A DNA stretch of 64,000 bases, taken from contig NZ_FXYF01000003.1 in NCBI RefSeq assembly GCF_900184945.1, positions 124,001 through 188,000 on the forward strand, written 5' to 3'. Below, in pieces: positions 1-8,072 of the stretch; within the stretch, counting starts at the first letter, position 1, and every line of letters begins with the position of its first letter. The stretch is from Antarctobacter aquimaris. Its GTDB lineage: Bacteria > Pseudomonadota > Alphaproteobacteria > Rhodobacterales > Rhodobacteraceae. A program made the translations under genes and the position numbers. Below the pieces are notes generated by a model. It was not told the DNA's origin, ran no database searches, and saw nothing but the letters and a program-made list of their open reading frames with translations.

Positions 1-5
1 GCCCG

Positions 6-929
6 ATGCAATCGCCTGCGGACCTGCCGCCCCATGACTTGCCCCGTAACCCGCCGAATGACCCCGCGTCCGACTACCTGATTGCCCCCGATCCGGCAGC
101 CAACCGCCTGACCCGTGCCGTCAGCGGGCTGGACCACGAGGGCCGCGAGGTCGAGATCTCGGTGGTCGAGGAACGGCCGCTGACGATCTTCCTGAACCGG
201 CAGGAGATCGTCACCGCCATGACCATCGGCGATTACCCCGAGTATCTGGCCATCGGTTTCCTGCGCAACCAGGGGATGCTGGCCGACGGCGAGCGGATCA
301 CCGGCGTCGATTACGACGAGGAACTGGAGACGGTGGTGGTGCGCACGGCCTCGCAGACCACCTTCGAGGAGAAGGTGCAGAAGAAGACCCGCACCTCGGG
401 CTGCGCGGTGGGGACGGTCTTTGGCGACATGATGGAGGGGTTGGAGCAGGTGGCGCTGCCGCAGGTCGAGGTGCGGACCTCCTGGCTTTACGCGCTGGCG
501 CACCGGATCAACACGACGCCCTCGCTGTACCTGTCGGCCGGGGCGATCCATGGCACGGTGCTGTGCCAGAGGGACCGCCCGCTGGTCTACATGGAGGACG
601 TCGGCCGGCATAACGCGGTGGACAAGATCGCCGGCTGGATGTTCCGCCACCAGGTATCGGCCGAGGACAAGATCCTCTACACCACCGGGCGCCTGACCTC
701 GGAAATGGTGATCAAATGCGCGCTGATGGGCATCCCGGTGCTGGCCTCGCGCTCGGGCTTTACCGCCTGGGGGGTCGAGATCGCGCGACAGGTCGGGCTG
801 ACCTGCATCGGGCGGATGCGCGGCAAGCGCTTTGTCTGCCTCAGCGGGGCGGAACGGCTGGTGCGGGACATGAACCCCGACGACGTCGTGGAGGAAGACC
901 GCAAGTCGCGGCGGAAGAGCGCGGAATGA
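6..929 (+). CDS. fdhD: Formate dehydrogenase accessory sulfurtransferase FdhD
   Basis: The family moves sulfur from a cysteine desulfurase to the molybdenum cofactor of formate dehydrogenase, in the cytoplasm. The 307-residue protein has the usual FdhD order: an early conserved RPLTIFLN region, a mid-protein SGCAVGT segment with the sulfur-relay Cys at about residue 133, and a C-terminal TTGRLTSEMVIKCA...ASRSGFTA block. The loop carries only the first cysteine of the CxxC seen in E. coli; the first is the one regarded as essential. The ATG at position 6 is close to the window edge, so an upstream start cannot be excluded. It heads a molybdenum-cofactor cluster (mobA, mobB, moeA follow on the same strand), which agrees with its role. 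Confidence 0.93.
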   Translation: MQSPADLPPHDLPRNPPNDPASDYLIAPDPAANRLTRAVSGLDHEGREVEISVVEERPLTIFLNRQEIVTAMTIGDYPEYLAIGFLRNQGMLADGERITGVDYDEELETVVVRTASQTTFEEKVQKKTRTSGCAVGTVFGDMMEGLEQVALPQVEVRTSWLYALAHRINTTPSLYLSAGAIHGTVLCQRDRPLVYMEDVGRHNAVDKIAGWMFRHQVSAEDKILYTTGRLTSEMVIKCALMGIPVLASRSGFTAWGVEIARQVGLTCIGRMRGKRFVCLSGAERLVRDMNPDDVVEEDRKSRRKSAE

Positions 930-936
930 GCCGGGC

Positions 937-980
937 GCAAGAATTTTCCAAAATTCTTGCAAATTCCGTGAGCGGAATTT
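937..980. repeat. Two tandem perfect dyads between fdhD and mobA
   Basis: Two adjoining inverted repeats fill the fdhD-mobA gap. The first, 937-960, has 11-bp arms (GCAAGAATTTT) around CC. The second, 961-980, has 8-bp arms (AAATTCCG) around TGAG. Both are AT-rich against a very GC-rich background. They could form back-to-back hairpins in the transcript, or be a mobile palindromic repeat. There is no following T-run, so a simple intrinsic terminator is unlikely. Confidence 0.75.
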
Positions 981-1008
981 GGTCCGCCCCGTGTGGGCGG
1001 TTGCTGCC

Positions 1009-1638
1009 ATGACCGCGCCGGCCGGTGTGATCCTGGCTGGTGGTCTCGCCACGCGCATGGGCGGCGGCGACAAGGCGCTCTTGCCGCTGGGCGGGCGGCC
1101 CTTGCTGGCGCACGTGATGGAGCGCCTCGGGCCGCAGGTGACGGGCATGGTGCTGAACGCCAACGGCGATCCGGCCCGCTTCGCCTCCTTCGGGCTGCCG
1201 GTGCGGGCGGATTCCATTGCCGGTTTTCCCGGGCCGCTGGCCGGGGTGCTGGCCGGGCTCGACTGGGCGGCCGAGCAGGGGGCCGAAACCCTGGTCAGCG
1301 TCGCCGCCGACACGCCGTTCTTTCCCGCCGATCTCGCCGCGCGCCTGCTGAGCGCAGCCGACGGGCAGGCGGACCCGCTGGTGCTGGCCGCGACCGAGGG
1401 CGATGCCGAGACGAAAAGCCGCTCGCGCTCGGGCCTGATCCGGCATCCCACCTTCGGCCTCTGGCCGGTGGCCCTGCGCGACGATCTGCGCGCGGCGCTG
1501 GCGGAGGGCCTCAAGAAGGTGGTTCTTTGGACCGACCGCCACGGCGGCCGCGAGGCGGTGTTTCCCGCCGTGCCCTTCGACCCCTTTTTCAACGTCAACA
1601 CGCCAGAGGACCTGGCGCAGGCGGAGGACCTGTTGTGA
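1009..1638 (+). CDS. mobA: Molybdenum cofactor guanylyltransferase MobA
   Basis: Transfers GMP from GTP to molybdopterin, giving the MGD form used by DMSO-reductase-family enzymes such as formate dehydrogenase. The N-terminal nucleotide-binding signature ILAGG...RMGGGDK lies at about residues 8-22; AADTPFF and FFNVNTPEDL further on are typical of the MobA fold. I chose the ATG at 1009 (209 aa) because it puts the signature at the usual distance from the N-terminus; a TTG at 979 would add ten residues overlapping the dyad region. The stop overlaps the GTG start of mobB by 4 bp (GTGA), so the two are translationally coupled. Confidence 0.93.
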   Translation: MTAPAGVILAGGLATRMGGGDKALLPLGGRPLLAHVMERLGPQVTGMVLNANGDPARFASFGLPVRADSIAGFPGPLAGVLAGLDWAAEQGAETLVSVAADTPFFPADLAARLLSAADGQADPLVLAATEGDAETKSRSRSGLIRHPTFGLWPVALRDDLRAALAEGLKKVVLWTDRHGGREAVFPAVPFDPFFNVNTPEDLAQAEDLL

Positions 1639-2141
1639 GACTCTACGGTGTGATCGGCTGGAAGAACGCGGGCAAGACCGGGCTGATGGAGCGCCTGGTG
1701 CGCGAGATCACCGGGCGCGGCCTGACCGTGAGCACGGTCAAGCACACGCATCATTCCTTTGACGTGGACCAGCCGGGCAAGGACAGTTGGCGGCACCGCA
1801 ACGCGGGCGCCTCCGAGGTGATCCTTGCCTCGCGCAACCGCGTGGCGCACATGATCGAGATGCGCGACGCGCCGGAACTGCGCCTGGACCAGCTGCTGGC
1901 GCGGTTGGCGCCGGTCGACCTTGTGCTGGTCGAGGGCTACAAGCGCGAAAGCCACCCCAAGATCGAGGCCTTTCGTGCCGGGACGGGCAACCCGCTGATC
2001 GCGCAGGACAATGCAACGGTGCGGGCGGTGGCCTCGGACACGCCCCTGGTGCTGGACCGCCCGGTCTTCGACCTGAACGACACGCAGGCGATCACCGATT
2101 TCATCCTGGCTGAGGTGGGCCTGGCGCGGGCGGCGGAATGA
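1635..2141 (+). CDS. mobB: Molybdopterin-guanine dinucleotide biosynthesis adaptor MobB
   Basis: A GTP-binding partner of MobA. The 168-residue protein starts MRLYGVIGWKNAGKT, with a P-loop at residues 8-15, followed by the MobB-typical TVKHTHHSFD...PGKDSWRH segment. The start is a GTG overlapping the mobA stop, and its own stop overlaps the next ATG (ATGA). The sequence shows the Walker A motif directly; the partnership with MobA is family knowledge supported by the gene order. Confidence 0.92.
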   Translation: MRLYGVIGWKNAGKTGLMERLVREITGRGLTVSTVKHTHHSFDVDQPGKDSWRHRNAGASEVILASRNRVAHMIEMRDAPELRLDQLLARLAPVDLVLVEGYKRESHPKIEAFRAGTGNPLIAQDNATVRAVASDTPLVLDRPVFDLNDTQAITDFILAEVGLARAAE

Positions 2142-2989
2142 GCGGTTTTGACCGCTTCGTCATGGTCGACTGGTCCGGCGGCAACGACACCGGGCGGCGC
2201 CCCCGCAAGGACGCGATCTGGATCGGCGAGAGCGGGCCCGAGGGCGAGCGCGCGCCGCAGTACCAGCGCAACAGGGCGCTTGCCGAAGATACGCTGGCCG
2301 AGCGGATCGACACCGCCCTGAGGGGGGGCGAACGGCTGCTGATCGGGGTCGACTTCCCCTTTGGCTACCCGGCCGGTTATGCGCGGGCGCTGACCGGGCA
2401 GGATGATCCGCTGGGCGTCTGGCGCTGGCTGGCGGAGCGAATCGAGGACCGGCCGAAGGAGAACAACCGCTTTGACGTGGCGGCCGGGATCAACCGCCGG
2501 CTGGCCGGGGGAGACGGGCCGTTCTGGGGCAATGGGCTGAAACGCGACATCGACGGTCTGCCGCGCACCAAGGCGGCCTACCGCAATCCCTTTCCGGACC
2601 GCCGCACCAGCGAAGCCCGTGCGAGGGGCGCCTTTACCTGTTGGCAGCTGTCCGGCGCCGGGGCCGTGGGGTCGCAGGTGTTGATGGGCTTGCCGGTGCT
2701 GGACCGCCTGCGCCGCCACTTTGCCGGGCGGATCGCAGTCTGGCCCTTCGAGCCGCTCGACCGCCCGGTCGCGCTGGTAGAAATCTGGCCGACGCTGATC
2801 GACCCGGCGGTCCGGGTGCACACCGGGCCGGGCGATATCCGCGATGCGGTGCAGGTGCGGCTGCTTGCACGCGCGCTGTCACGCTTGGCACCCGCGCAAC
2901 TGAATGCGATGCTGTCGGTCGAGGCGCCGGTAGAAGGCTGGATCTTCGGCCTTGGCCATGAACGGGAACTCACGGACAGGCTTGGATAG
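2138..2989 (+). CDS. DUF429-like protein embedded in the molybdenum-cofactor operon
   Basis: A 283-residue soluble protein of unknown activity. It opens with FVMVDWSGG and carries a second acidic block GVDFPFGYP near residue 70; paired D-W-S and D-F-P-F motifs suggest an RNase H-like DUF429 fold (my reading from the motifs, not a search). It overlaps mobB by 4 bp and abuts moeA with no gap, so it is almost certainly co-translated with them. Proteins at this position in related bacteria are often labelled as molybdopterin-guanine dinucleotide synthesis proteins from context alone. No cofactor-binding motif I recognise supports a specific reaction. Confidence 0.7.
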   Translation: MSGFDRFVMVDWSGGNDTGRRPRKDAIWIGESGPEGERAPQYQRNRALAEDTLAERIDTALRGGERLLIGVDFPFGYPAGYARALTGQDDPLGVWRWLAERIEDRPKENNRFDVAAGINRRLAGGDGPFWGNGLKRDIDGLPRTKAAYRNPFPDRRTSEARARGAFTCWQLSGAGAVGSQVLMGLPVLDRLRRHFAGRIAVWPFEPLDRPVALVEIWPTLIDPAVRVHTGPGDIRDAVQVRLLARALSRLAPAQLNAMLSVEAPVEGWIFGLGHERELTDRLG

Positions 2990-4246
2990 ATGACACTTCA
3001 ACCGCCCCCCCTGCGCAACGACTGCTTTGCCCTGCCGCCCGGCGTCGACTGGACCCCGGTGGACCAGGCGCTGTCCCTGCTGCGGGATCGCCTGCACCCG
3101 GTCGTTGCCCGGCAGGAGGTGCCATTGATGCAGGCGGCGGGTCGCGTGTTGGCCGGGGACCTTGTGGCGCGACGCTCCAACCCGCCGCAGGCCAACACCG
3201 CGGTCGATGGCTATGGCTTTGCCGCTGCAAGCATCGCAGGGCAGGATACCGTGGCCCTGCCGCTGGTCGATGGCCGCGCGGCGGCCGGCGTGGCCTATGA
3301 CGGCAAGGTGCCGCCCGGCCACGCGATCCGCGTCCTGACGGGGGCCGCGCTGCCGAAGGGTGTGGACACCGTGGTGCTGGACGAGGACTGCGCCACCGGC
3401 GAGGGGCAGGTGGCCTTTCGCGGGCCGGTCAAGCCGGGGTCGAACACCCGCCGCGCCGGTGAGGACATCGTGGCGGGCACGCAGATTCTGCATGCCGGTC
3501 GGGTGCTGACACCGGCCGACCTGGCGCTTGCCGCCGCCACCGGTCTGAACGACCTGCCGGTCTTTGCGCCGCTGCGGGTCGGCGTGCTGTCCACCGGGGA
3601 CGAGATCGTGCCCGCCGGCGCGCCCGCCGGACCGGGGCAGATTTACGATGCCAACCGGCCCATGCTGCTGGGGCTGATCGACCGTTTCGGGCATTTGCCG
3701 GTGGACCTGGGCCATGTCCGCGATGACCGCGCCGCCCTGCGCGCGCGGCTCGACAGCGCGCCTGTCGACGTGATCCTGACCTCGGGCGGGGCCTCGGCCG
3801 GGGATGAGGATCACGTCTCGGCCCTGCTGCGCGAAACCGGCGCGCTGACCGCCTGGCGGATTGCGCTGAAACCGGGCCGCCCGCTTGTGCTTGGGCTCTG
3901 GGAAGGGAAGCCGGTGTTTGGCCTGCCCGGCAACCCGGTCGCTGCCTTTGTCTGCACGCTGGTCTTTGCCCGCCCGGCGCTGGGGCTGCTGGCAGGTGCG
4001 GGTTGGGAAGAGCCGCAGGCGTTCGAGGTGCCCGCGGCGTTCTCGAAGAACAAGAAACCGGGCCGGCGCGAATATCTGCGCGCCCGCATCCGGGACGGCC
4101 GCGCCGAGGTGTTCAAATCCGAAGGGTCGGGCCGCATTTCGGGGCTGAGCTGGGCCGAAGGCCTGGTCGAATTGCCCGACCACGCGATGCTGGTCGAGCC
4201 GGGGACGCCCGTGCGCTATCTGCCCTTCGGCAGTTTCGGGCTCTGA
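2990..4246 (+). CDS. moeA: Molybdopterin molybdotransferase MoeA
   Basis: Inserts molybdate into adenylylated molybdopterin. The 418-residue length is normal. Recognisable elements in order: the N-terminal NTAVDGYGF segment (a variant of the usual SAMDGYA), the substrate-loop TGAALPKGVDTVV, the catalytic-domain STGDEIV, the SGGASAGDED motif of the MoeA/MogA superfamily, KPGRPL and GLPGNPVA, then the C-terminal beta-barrel. The ATG follows the preceding stop codon directly (TAGATG). It is the last gene of the fdhD-mob-moe cluster. Confidence 0.95.
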   Translation: MTLQPPPLRNDCFALPPGVDWTPVDQALSLLRDRLHPVVARQEVPLMQAAGRVLAGDLVARRSNPPQANTAVDGYGFAAASIAGQDTVALPLVDGRAAAGVAYDGKVPPGHAIRVLTGAALPKGVDTVVLDEDCATGEGQVAFRGPVKPGSNTRRAGEDIVAGTQILHAGRVLTPADLALAAATGLNDLPVFAPLRVGVLSTGDEIVPAGAPAGPGQIYDANRPMLLGLIDRFGHLPVDLGHVRDDRAALRARLDSAPVDVILTSGGASAGDEDHVSALLRETGALTAWRIALKPGRPLVLGLWEGKPVFGLPGNPVAAFVCTLVFARPALGLLAGAGWEEPQAFEVPAAFSKNKKPGRREYLRARIRDGRAEVFKSEGSGRISGLSWAEGLVELPDHAMLVEPGTPVRYLPFGSFGL

Positions 4247-4252
4247 GGGGCG

Positions 4253-4326
4253 AAGGGGGGGCGCTGCCCCCGCCGCGCGTTCCGCGCGACTCCCCCGGAG
4301 GTATTTGAACCAAGAAGAAGCATGGG
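4253..4326. repeat. Rhodobacteraceae-type intergenic repeat, copy 1
   Basis: Downstream of moeA lies a GGGGGCGCTGCCCCC hairpin, a short GC-rich spacer, then CCCCCGGAGGTATTT and ACCAAGAAGAAGCA. The same two-part unit recurs at 27,201-27,275 with a different spacer. The hairpin could act as a transcription terminator, but the conserved tail suggests a dispersed repeat family. Confidence 0.75.
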
Positions 4327-4339
4327 GAGAGCGCCCCGT

Positions 4340-4369
4340 GTGTATTCTTGGTCAATACACTCCAAGAAT
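4340..4369. repeat. Two overlapping, mutually exclusive dyads
   Basis: GTGTATT (4340-4346) pairs with AATACAC (4354-4360), while ATTCTTGG (4344-4351) pairs with CCAAGAAT (4362-4369). The two pairings share bases and cannot coexist, like attenuator arms. They lie between convergent genes, so a regulatory role is unproven; they may be part of a palindromic repeat. Confidence 0.6.
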
Positions 4370-4392
4370 TGCCGCCGGGTTCCGCGCCCCGA

Positions 4393-5397
4393 TCAGTCGA
4401 AGGTCCCGGCCACCCGGCCCAGCAGCATGAAGGCGCGGGCGGTGCGGGTCATGGCGAAGGCCGAGATTTCCTCGTCGCTGGCGCCGGGTTCGAAGGTGGA
4501 AAAGCTGGTGTCGAAGCGGCGCAGGAAATGGTGGGCCGCGTCGCGGAAGATCGGGTCCTGTTTCATGCGCCCGGCGGCGAGCGCCAGCGAGGAACGGTCA
4601 CGCACGCCGCCCAGCGCGGCGATGGCGCGGCCGCGTTCCCCCTTGGCGAAGCCGCGCCAGACCTCGGGGCGGGCCATGTCGGGGCGCAGGTCGTCCATGT
4701 AGATGCCGTCTTGCGACAGCAGGGTCAGCACGTCCTGGGCGGCCTGGATCAGCTTGGCGGTGCCGCGATCCTTGAGCGCGCGGCGCAGCGCCGCAAACCC
4801 GGCGCCGTCCTCGGCCGTTTCGGGGAAATGCAGCGCGCGGATGTAGTCCTCGTTGGAGAGCGGCGGTTGCAGGTCCTCGGCGGGGGTGCCCAGGGACAGG
4901 CGCGGCTGGTGCTCCTGCTCGGCGGTCGGCGCCATGGCCAGCGCCGCGCCGCCGCCGCCGGCCTGGCGGATGCCGCCCAGCATGGCGAGCGTGGATTCGA
5001 GGTTCTTCTGCACGCTTGCGATGTCGTCCAGCCGCTTGACCAGTTGCGGGTGCGGCGGCTGGCCCTTGCCGCTCTGGGCCTGGGCCACGTAGGCCTGGCG
5101 CAGCGCGTCGATCGCGGCCTGCAACCGCTCGCTTTCGCTGCGCATCACCCGGGCGGCGCGCAGCGACAGTGCCGCCACCCAGATCAGCGCCACCGGCAGC
5201 GCGATGATCATGGCCGCCAGCAGGAACGGCAGGGGGGCGCCTTCGGCGGCCGGTGTCGTCACGAAATACCAGCCGGTCAGCAGGACCCAGAGCCCCGAGG
5301 CGACCATCGCCGCGATTTCGACACCCGTGACTCCATCGGTCTCCCCGCGCGGGTAGAGGCCGGGGAGGGTCGGGCGGGCGTCCTTCGGGTCGCTCAT
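4393..5397 (-). CDS. Conserved two-helix membrane protein of unknown function
   Basis: 334 residues. Two hydrophobic helices near residues 25-47 and 57-80 sit at the N-terminus, followed by a region likely to form a coiled coil (heavily charged RSESERLQAAIDALRQAY) and a long soluble helical C-terminal domain. I do not recognise a catalytic motif. It lies 10 bp downstream of greA on the same strand and is probably co-transcribed with it. Similar proteins occur beside greA in related bacteria as far as I recall, but no function is known to me. Confidence 0.75.
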   Translation of the reverse strand: MSDPKDARPTLPGLYPRGETDGVTGVEIAAMVASGLWVLLTGWYFVTTPAAEGAPLPFLLAAMIIALPVALIWVAALSLRAARVMRSESERLQAAIDALRQAYVAQAQSGKGQPPHPQLVKRLDDIASVQKNLESTLAMLGGIRQAGGGGAALAMAPTAEQEHQPRLSLGTPAEDLQPPLSNEDYIRALHFPETAEDGAGFAALRRALKDRGTAKLIQAAQDVLTLLSQDGIYMDDLRPDMARPEVWRGFAKGERGRAIAALGGVRDRSSLALAAGRMKQDPIFRDAAHHFLRRFDTSFSTFEPGASDEEISAFAMTRTARAFMLLGRVAGTFD

Positions 5398-5407
5398 GGG
5401 GCCGGCC

Positions 5408-5878
5408 TCACTTGTAGGTGATGCTCAGGATCTCGTAGGATTTGCTGCCGCCGGGCGTTCGGACCTCGACGCTGTCGCCTTCTTCCTTGCCGATCAGAGC
5501 GCGCGCGATCGGCGACTTGATGTTCAGCAGGCCCTTTTCGACGCTGGCCTCGTGTTCGCCCACGATCTGCCAGGTCTTTTCCTCGTCGGTGTCCTCGTCC
5601 ACCAGCGTCACCACGGCGCCGAACTTGATCGGGCCGGACAGGGTCGAGGTGTCGACGACTTCGGCCAGGCCGATGACGCTTTCGAGTTCCTTGATGCGGC
5701 CCTCGATGAACCCCTGTTTCTCGCGCGCCGAGTGGTATTCGGCGTTTTCCTTGAGGTCGCCGAGTTCGCGTGCCTCGGCGATCGCCTGAATGATGGCGGG
5801 GCGCTCTTCGGACTTGAGCTTCTTCAATTCGGTTTCGAGCGCGGTGTAACCCGCGCGGGTGATCAGGATCTTGTCCAT
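5408..5878 (-). CDS. greA: Transcription elongation factor GreA
   Basis: Stimulates RNA cleavage by backtracked RNA polymerase. The 156-residue protein has the family layout: an N-terminal coiled coil carrying the ARELGDLKENAEYHSARE signature (acidic tip Asp/Glu present) and a C-terminal FKBP-like domain. The ATG at 5878 gives the standard N-terminus MDKILITRAG; longer upstream readings have no ribosome site. It heads a short leftward operon with the membrane protein that follows. Confidence 0.96.
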   Translation of the reverse strand: MDKILITRAGYTALETELKKLKSEERPAIIQAIAEARELGDLKENAEYHSAREKQGFIEGRIKELESVIGLAEVVDTSTLSGPIKFGAVVTLVDEDTDEEKTWQIVGEHEASVEKGLLNIKSPIARALIGKEEGDSVEVRTPGGSKSYEILSITYK

Positions 5879-6297
5879 TTCGGACCTTCTTTTTCGAAAG
5901 ACGCGTTGCGACCAAGTCTTGTCGCGTGAGGGCGCGATGTAAAGCGTCCGCAAGCGTCTTGCCAGCAGGTTTTCGCCGTGTTCCGGCCGGTCCGGCGCCG
6001 AATGCCTTGGCGCCGGCGGAGCGCCGGTGCCTGGCGGGGAGGCGAATCGCCGATCCGTCCGCGCGCAGGGGTTGCCCGCGCCGCCGGGCCGGTGCGGCGC
6101 GCGGCCCCTGCGACGTGTCGCAAACGGAATTGACCGGGCCTGTCCGGACGGGCAGGAGAGGTCCTGCGCCATGGGCTGCGGCCTCGTGACGCTGCGCCCG
6201 CATTGACCTTTGCCGCAGGGCCGCGCTAGGTGTTTTTGAAATTTTATTACCCGGCCGCTGCGGCGGGCCGTTCGAGGACGTGTCTGGAGGGAACGAC
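5879..6297. other. 419-bp divergent intergenic region (greA / etf-qo)
   Basis: No convincing gene was found on either strand here. The right part holds a plausible forward promoter for the ETF-QO gene and an AT-rich stretch (6232-6251). The left part should hold the greA promoter on the other strand, but I could not pick a clear -35/-10 pair. Confidence 0.6.
6203..6232 (+). promoter_or_regulatory. Candidate sigma-70 promoter for ETF-QO
   Basis: TTGACC (6203-6208) and a TAGGTG-type -10 (6227-6232) are 18 bp apart, upstream of the GGAGG ribosome site at 6286. The -10 is a weak match, of the style common in this group. Confidence 0.4.
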
Positions 6298-7947
6298 ATG
6301 AACGACATCGTGCGCGAGTCGATGGAATACGACGTGGTGATCGTGGGCGGCGGGCCGGCGGGCCTGTCGGCGGCGATCCGGCTGAAGCAGCTGGATGCCG
6401 ATCTGAACGTGGTCCTGTTGGAAAAGGGCTCGGAGATCGGCGCGCATATCCTGTCGGGCGCGGTGCTGGACCCCAGCGGCCTGGATGCGCTGATCCCCGA
6501 CTGGAAGGACAAGGGCGCGCCGCTGACCGTCCCGGTGACCGAGGACAATTTCTACATGCTGGGCGAGGCGGGCCAGATCCGCATTCCCAACTGGCCGATG
6601 CCGCCGCTGATGAACAACCACGGCACCTACATCGTCTCGATGGCTAATGTCTGCCGCTGGATGGCCGAGCAGGCCGAGGCGCTGGGCGTCGAGATCTTTC
6701 CGGGCATGTCGTGCTCGGAACTGGTCTACGGCGAAAGTGGCGAGGTTCGTGGCGTCGTCGCCGGCGAGTTCGGCAAGAATGCCGACGGCACGCCGGGCGA
6801 CGGCTATGAGCCGGGCATGGAGTTGCTGGGCAGATACGTGTTCCTGGCCGAAGGCGTGCGCGGGTCGCTCTCCAAGGAAGTGATCGCGAAATACGACCTG
6901 TCAAAGGGCAAGGAGCCGCAGAAGTTCGGCCTGGGCATGAAGGAAATCTGGGAGATCGACCCCGCCAGGCACAAGCTGGGCAGCGTCACCCACACGATGG
7001 GCTGGCCGCTGGGATCGAACGCGGGCGGCGGGTCGTTCATCTACCATATCGACAACAATCAGGTCTACGTCGGCTTTGTCGTCCACCTGAACTACGAGAA
7101 CCCGTACCTGTACCCTTACATGGAGTTCCAGCGCTTCAAGCATCACCCGATGGTGGCCGAGCTGCTGAAGGGCGGCAAGCGCGTGGCCTACGGCGCACGG
7201 GCAATCAGCGAGGGCGGATACCAGTCCATGCCCAAGATGGTCGCGCCGGGCGTCGCGTTGCTGGGCTGTTCGGTCGGCATGGTCAACGTGCCGCGCATCA
7301 AGGGCAACCACAACGCCATGCTGTCGGGCAAGGCGGCGGCCGAGGCGGCCTTTGCCGCGATCAGGGCCGACCGCACCGGCGACGAGTTGGGCGACTACGA
7401 GACCGAGGTTCGGACCGGCGCCATCGGCAAGGACCTGTTCAAGGTCCGCAACGTCAAACCGCTGTGGTCGAAATACGGGCTGACCGCCAGCCTTGCGCTG
7501 GGCGGGTTCGACATGTGGACCAATTCGCTGTTCGGCGGCTCGCTTCTGGGCACGCTGAGCCACGGCAAGACCGACGCCGAGGCCACCGGCATGGCGGCGA
7601 AATTCCAGCCCATCGACTACCCCAAGCCGGACGGCAAGCTGAGCTTTGACCGGCTGACCAACGTCGCCTTCAGCTTTACCAACCACGAGGAAAGCCAGCC
7701 TGCGCACCTGCGGCTGAAGGACGCCACCGTCCCCACGGTGATCAACCTGCCGAAATATGCCGAACCGGCGCAGCGCTATTGCCCGGCTGGGGTCTACGAG
7801 GTGGTGCAGGACGACAGCGGCCCGCGCTTTGTCATCAACTTCCAGAACTGCGTGCACTGCAAGACCTGCGACATCAAGGACCCCAGCCAGAACATCGTCT
7901 GGACCGTCCCGCAGGGCGGCGACGGGCCGAACTATCCCAACATGTGA
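6298..7947 (+). CDS. Electron transfer flavoprotein-ubiquinone oxidoreductase
   Basis: Passes electrons from reduced ETF (fed by acyl-CoA and other dehydrogenases) to ubiquinone at the inner face of the membrane. The 549-residue length is normal. The N-terminus has the FAD-binding VVIVGGGPAGLSAAIRL. The C-terminus carries the ferredoxin-like cluster ligands CPAGVYE ... CVHCKTCDIKDP for one 4Fe-4S cluster, and ends PNYPNM as usual. The ATG at 6298 has GGAGG seven bases upstream; the ATG at 6280 would place that site inside the gene. Confidence 0.95.
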   Translation: MNDIVRESMEYDVVIVGGGPAGLSAAIRLKQLDADLNVVLLEKGSEIGAHILSGAVLDPSGLDALIPDWKDKGAPLTVPVTEDNFYMLGEAGQIRIPNWPMPPLMNNHGTYIVSMANVCRWMAEQAEALGVEIFPGMSCSELVYGESGEVRGVVAGEFGKNADGTPGDGYEPGMELLGRYVFLAEGVRGSLSKEVIAKYDLSKGKEPQKFGLGMKEIWEIDPARHKLGSVTHTMGWPLGSNAGGGSFIYHIDNNQVYVGFVVHLNYENPYLYPYMEFQRFKHHPMVAELLKGGKRVAYGARAISEGGYQSMPKMVAPGVALLGCSVGMVNVPRIKGNHNAMLSGKAAAEAAFAAIRADRTGDELGDYETEVRTGAIGKDLFKVRNVKPLWSKYGLTASLALGGFDMWTNSLFGGSLLGTLSHGKTDAEATGMAAKFQPIDYPKPDGKLSFDRLTNVAFSFTNHEESQPAHLRLKDATVPTVINLPKYAEPAQRYCPAGVYEVVQDDSGPRFVINFQNCVHCKTCDIKDPSQNIVWTVPQGGDGPNYPNM

Positions 7948-8010
7948 TGCCCAACTTCCGGGCGATCTCGCGCTGACGTGATCGCCCGGTGACCTGTGGT
8001 CCGGTCGCGA

Positions 8011-8039
8011 TTGCCATGCCTGCCCAAGCGCTCTAGGCT
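8011..8039 (+). promoter_or_regulatory. Candidate promoter for the TPR-ispE operon
   Basis: TTGCCA (8011-8016), 17-bp spacer, TAGGCT (8034-8039). A transcript starting about seven bases further on would begin at or beyond the potential GTG (8043) and ATG (8049) starts, which supports the TTG start at 8073. Confidence 0.5.
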
Positions 8040-8072
8040 CTGGTGAAAATGGCGACTGAGGAGGCCGGCATC

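Noticed and set aside
4348-5421. Long forward open frame antisense to the greA-linked membrane protein
   Set aside because: GC-rich genomes give such shadow frames; the reverse-strand protein has clear helices and operon context, and this one is Gly/Arg/His-rich nonsense.
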